From: JACVRN01 sp035276685
GTDB taxonomy: Bacteria; Acidobacteriota; Blastocatellia; Pyrinomonadales; Pyrinomonadaceae
NCBI GenBank assembly: GCA_035276685.1
Contig: DATELK010000092.1
Location: 62,001-126,000, forward strand
Length of the DNA: 64,000 nt
Direction: 5' to 3'
Shown here: positions 61,645-64,000 of the stretch, one piece after another
Position numbering within the stretch: the stretch's first letter is position 1
How the letters are laid out: each line of letters starts with the position of its first letter
Program-made: the position numbers and the translations under genes
Notes under the pieces: model-generated
Told to the model about the DNA's origin: nothing
What the model saw: only the letters and a program-made list of their open reading frames with translations
Databases searched by the model: none

Positions 61645-63130
61645 ATGGGCTATAAGAGTTTTTTTCCATTTCTGTTGCTCCTCTTCATCATCCTGTTTGC
61701 CGGTGCGCCAACTGCGAAAGCCTGTTCATGCGCCCTGAAGCAGACGGTGCTTGAAGAATACGCATGGGCGGACGTAGTCGTTGTCACCCGTGCCGTCTCG
61801 GTCGAAAAGGTTGAAAAGCCCGAGAAGGAAGTAGAGAGGGGCAGCGAGTTTCGCAACGTCGTCTCGACCAAGATGGTTGTAGAGAAAGTCTACAAGGGAA
61901 ATCTGAAGGTCGGGGACGAGATGATTTTCGCTCAGGGCAGCGGCGCAAACTGTATCTGGACTTTCGATGAAGAGTCGGTGGATGGACAGTACCTCTTCTA
62001 TCTTAAAACTGTGAAGGGCTCAAAAGTCTGGATAGCCGGAACGTGCGGGAGGTCGAATGCTCTGTCCTATGCCGCTGAAGACCTGCTCTACTTGAACAAG
62101 CTGGACAAGGTGCGCGGCAAGACCAGAATCTCCGGCAGCATCAGGTTCTACCAAGAGGCAGACTTAAGTGTGGAGGGCATAAACGTCAGCATCACGGGCG
62201 CGGGTAAGACCTATAAAGTTAAGACAGACGCCAGCGGGGTCTTTGAAATTTACGACCTGCCCGCGGGCAAATACACGGTCGAGCCGGAAGTGCCGCTCGG
62301 CTGGAAGCTGAGCAGGTTCTTGACGGGACGCTCGCGCAGTGTCGCGTGGGTGGATAAAGACACAGACCCGAAGAAGATTCCGATTATTCTGGAAGAGAAA
62401 AAGCACGCCAGCCTGGATATTTTTTTTGAGATAGACAATGCCATACGCGGCAGGCTTTACGACCCCGCCGGAAAGCCCATGAAGGGCGTTTGCATCCATG
62501 CGATTCCGGCGAAGGTAGGAGAGCAGGGAGCCTACCTTTCAGACTGCACGGACGCGAGCGGCGACTTCGCCATCACAGAGCTGCCGCGCGGAAGCTACGT
62601 CCTGGTCGTCAACGAAGACGGCAAGATAAGCAGCGACGAGCCCTTCAAGACCTTCTATTACCCGAACGTTTACGAGCGCGAGAAGGCGGCAGTCCTGACC
62701 ATAGGCGTCGGCGACATTATAAACGGCATTAACATCTACGCGCCTGAGACGGAGGAGACCATCACGGTCGAGGGCGTCTTTCTTTATTCGGACGGAAATC
62801 CCGTGGTTGACGATATAGTGGAATTCAAACCCGACAAAGTCGAAGGCAACATAGTAAGGAGATGCTCAGGCCAAGACTGACGCTAAGGGACGATTCTCGA
62901 TGAAGATTTTGAAGGGCCTGAAGGGGAAATTGTACGGCTCCATGTACGCCTACGTAGGCGAGTACAAGAATTGTCCGAAGCTTGACAGAATTATAAGGAA
63001 GAGCGGGAACACCGTGGCCGAGATAGAAACGCCCGCGATAGAAATCGGGGCCGACAACAATATCTACAACGTGGAATTGAAATATCCTTTTCCGCGCTGC
63101 GAGAAAGCGAAAGAAGAAGATGACCGCTGA
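61645..63130 (+). pseudogene. Exported TIMP/NTR-like protein with carboxypeptidase-regulatory repeats, frameshifted
   Basis: The first frame (61645-62880) has a signal peptide, a TIMP/NTR-like domain starting CSCALKQTVLEEYAWADVVV, and then two carboxypeptidase-regulatory-like repeats. It stops at RRCSGQD. Near 62860 the reading moves by one base into a frame that continues DAQAKTDAKGRFSMKILKGLKG to 63130, the expected end of a third repeat. One extra base in AAGGAGAT (62856-62863) explains this. It could be a real mutation, a sequencing error or, less likely, programmed. Corrected length is about 494 aa. Confidence 0.75.
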
Positions 63131-63162
63131 GCGCGGCCCATACTCTAACGGCTCAAAATAAG

Positions 63163-63198
63163 AGAGGCGCGACCGAGGAGAGAACGGGTCGCGCCTCT
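63163..63198. terminator. Bidirectional terminator between convergent genes
   Basis: AGAGGCGCGACC (63163-63174) and GGTCGCGCCTCT (63187-63198) form a 12-bp stem with a 12-nt loop. T-rich sequence follows on both strands. Confidence 0.8.
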
Positions 63199-63228
63199 TC
63201 GATTTTCGTAAACGGCTTTCTGTCCGGG

Positions 63229-63837
63229 TTAAGGCTTATCGTCGGCAGTTGTAGATGCCGTGTCTTTTCGCTGCTTGACGTAAACGTCGCCGCGCTGCTT
63301 GAGGTTAGCCTTCTGCGCCAGCGTGTAGAGCGCGGAGGCCAGTATGTCCTCGTTCTCCATCTTAAAGCTGGTGACGCCGTTCATCTGCGTGTCCTGGTCG
63401 TTGTACTGTAGAGTTAGATAACGAAACTTCTTCTTTATCAGGAGCGCGGGCAGGGCGAAGATGCTGGCGCGTGCTGCAACGTCGGCGGCGATGGGTCTTT
63501 TCGATTTAACATCGGCGAAGGCCGAAGCGACAGAGCTGTAGGGAATGGAGAATATCTCCTGCTGGTACTTGTTGCGGAAGAGCAGGCGGCTGTTGGCGTC
63601 GTCAAAGTTAATCGTGCCGTCCATCTTCTTGTTGTAGCCGAAGACGCCGCCCTCGTACTTGACCTTGATGCTTTCCGGTGCCATGGGCGGCGTGGCCGTC
63701 GTGGTCGTAGTGGCCGTCTTACCCGTCGCCACTGAATCGTCCGTCTGAACCGAGCGCGGGCGCTGCGCCTGTGCGGTGGCGCTCGCCATAAACAGGACGA
63801 GCGCACCTATCCAGGCTAATCTGATGGCTTTATTCAT
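63229..63837 (-). CDS. Exported protein of unknown function
   Basis: The 202-aa protein has a Sec signal peptide (LAWIGALVLFMASATAQA), a Thr-rich linker (residues about 40-50), and a mixed alpha-beta domain ending in a charged tail. No family is recognised. GAGAGAAAC precedes the ATG. Confidence 0.65.
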   Translation of the reverse strand: MNKAIRLAWIGALVLFMASATAQAQRPRSVQTDDSVATGKTATTTTTATPPMAPESIKVKYEGGVFGYNKKMDGTINFDDANSRLLFRNKYQQEIFSIPYSSVASAFADVKSKRPIAADVAARASIFALPALLIKKKFRYLTLQYNDQDTQMNGVTSFKMENEDILASALYTLAQKANLKQRGDVYVKQRKDTASTTADDKP

Positions 63838-63888
63838 TTTGTTTCTCTCCTCAAGTAGCAGAACTGAAATTAGCGCGGGAATCTAGAA

Positions 63889-64000
63889 CTAAAGACGCAT
63901 TTGGCCGACCGTTCGTTGCCAGACTAATGTTTGCTTCAGAACGCAGAGGCGCTGGCGCTCTTCGGGCGCGCAGGCTGGCTCAAGCTGTCCTATGATGGCC
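63889..64000 (-). CDS. Possible partial CDS at right edge
   Basis: A minus-strand frame of 37 codons enters from the right edge and ends QMRL with TAG at 63891-63889, 51 bp before the next minus-strand start. The codon use fits neighbouring genes. Too little is visible for a function. Confidence 0.35.
   Translation of the reverse strand, partial: AIIGQLEPACAPEERQRLCVLKQTLVWQRTVGQMRL

Overview
The window reads as a chromosome segment from a soil-type Gram-negative bacterium of roughly 55-58% GC, most likely Acidobacteriota (Blastocatellia-like). The taxon is inferred from gene style, not from a marker gene: a Ser/Thr kinase fused to a FlgO-like domain and TPRs, a carboxypeptidase-regulatory domain fused to a beta-barrel, a bacterial AP2-type protein, several large sensor kinases, and a PurS/PurQ/PurL-type purine pathway. 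No rRNA and no CRISPR array is present.

Layout. 1-2.75 kb: a phage-like block on the minus strand (zinc-ribbon fragment, metallophosphoesterase, two DNA methyltransferases) ending beside a tRNA-Ala(GGC) gene. 3.0-5.4 kb: a minus-strand group with enoyl-CoA hydratase, a PilZ protein and 3-hydroxyacyl-CoA dehydrogenase. 5.5-7.3 kb: thioredoxin reductase and a secreted protein. 7.4-19.8 kb: a signalling region with an HxlR regulator, a triple-GAF kinase next to a receiver-GGDEF protein, a (beta/alpha)8 hydrolase-like protein, an NtrC-type regulator with its membrane kinase, and an outer-membrane barrel protein. 20.3-25.3 kb: M16 peptidase, a WalJ-like MBL protein, a lipoprotein, purB, a DUF4870 protein and purS.

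25.28-36.67 kb is an 11,345-bp integrative element inserted exactly at the purS/purQ junction, bounded by 49-bp direct repeats. It carries a P4-type primase-helicase, a zinc-finger protein, an R-x4-H (HEPN-like) protein lying between two copies of a structured repeat, a TPR protein with a C-terminal Fis-type helix-turn-helix divergent from a small secreted peptide gene, a possible nuclease, an IS-like transposase gene, and a tyrosine recombinase that appears to have lost its N-terminus next to that transposase. Its right end supplies a short reading frame that imitates the PurS C-terminus and restores the ATGA overlap with purQ.

36.65-46.6 kb: purQ, small membrane proteins, an M48 lipoprotein protease, an SRA-like protein, two thioredoxin-fold proteins, purL, pabB and a pabC-like lyase. 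46.7-56.8 kb: class I aldolase, an exported truncated hemoglobin, a GloB-like hydrolase, the kinase-TPR protein, an AmrS-type radical SAM enzyme, a HAD phosphatase, NagZ and QueG. 57-64 kb: the AP2-type protein, moaA behind a strongly folded leader, a Uma2 nuclease, thiC under a TPP riboswitch with a terminator, a frameshifted TIMP-like secreted protein and a secreted hypothetical protein.

Across the window several intergenic gaps hold long inverted repeats built from 7-nt units, and some of them supply the stop codon of the upstream gene. The most unusual features are the purS/purQ element with its junction-repair frame, the TPR-Fis/secreted-peptide pair with its near-identical palindromes, and the duplicated covarying structure flanking the HEPN-like gene.
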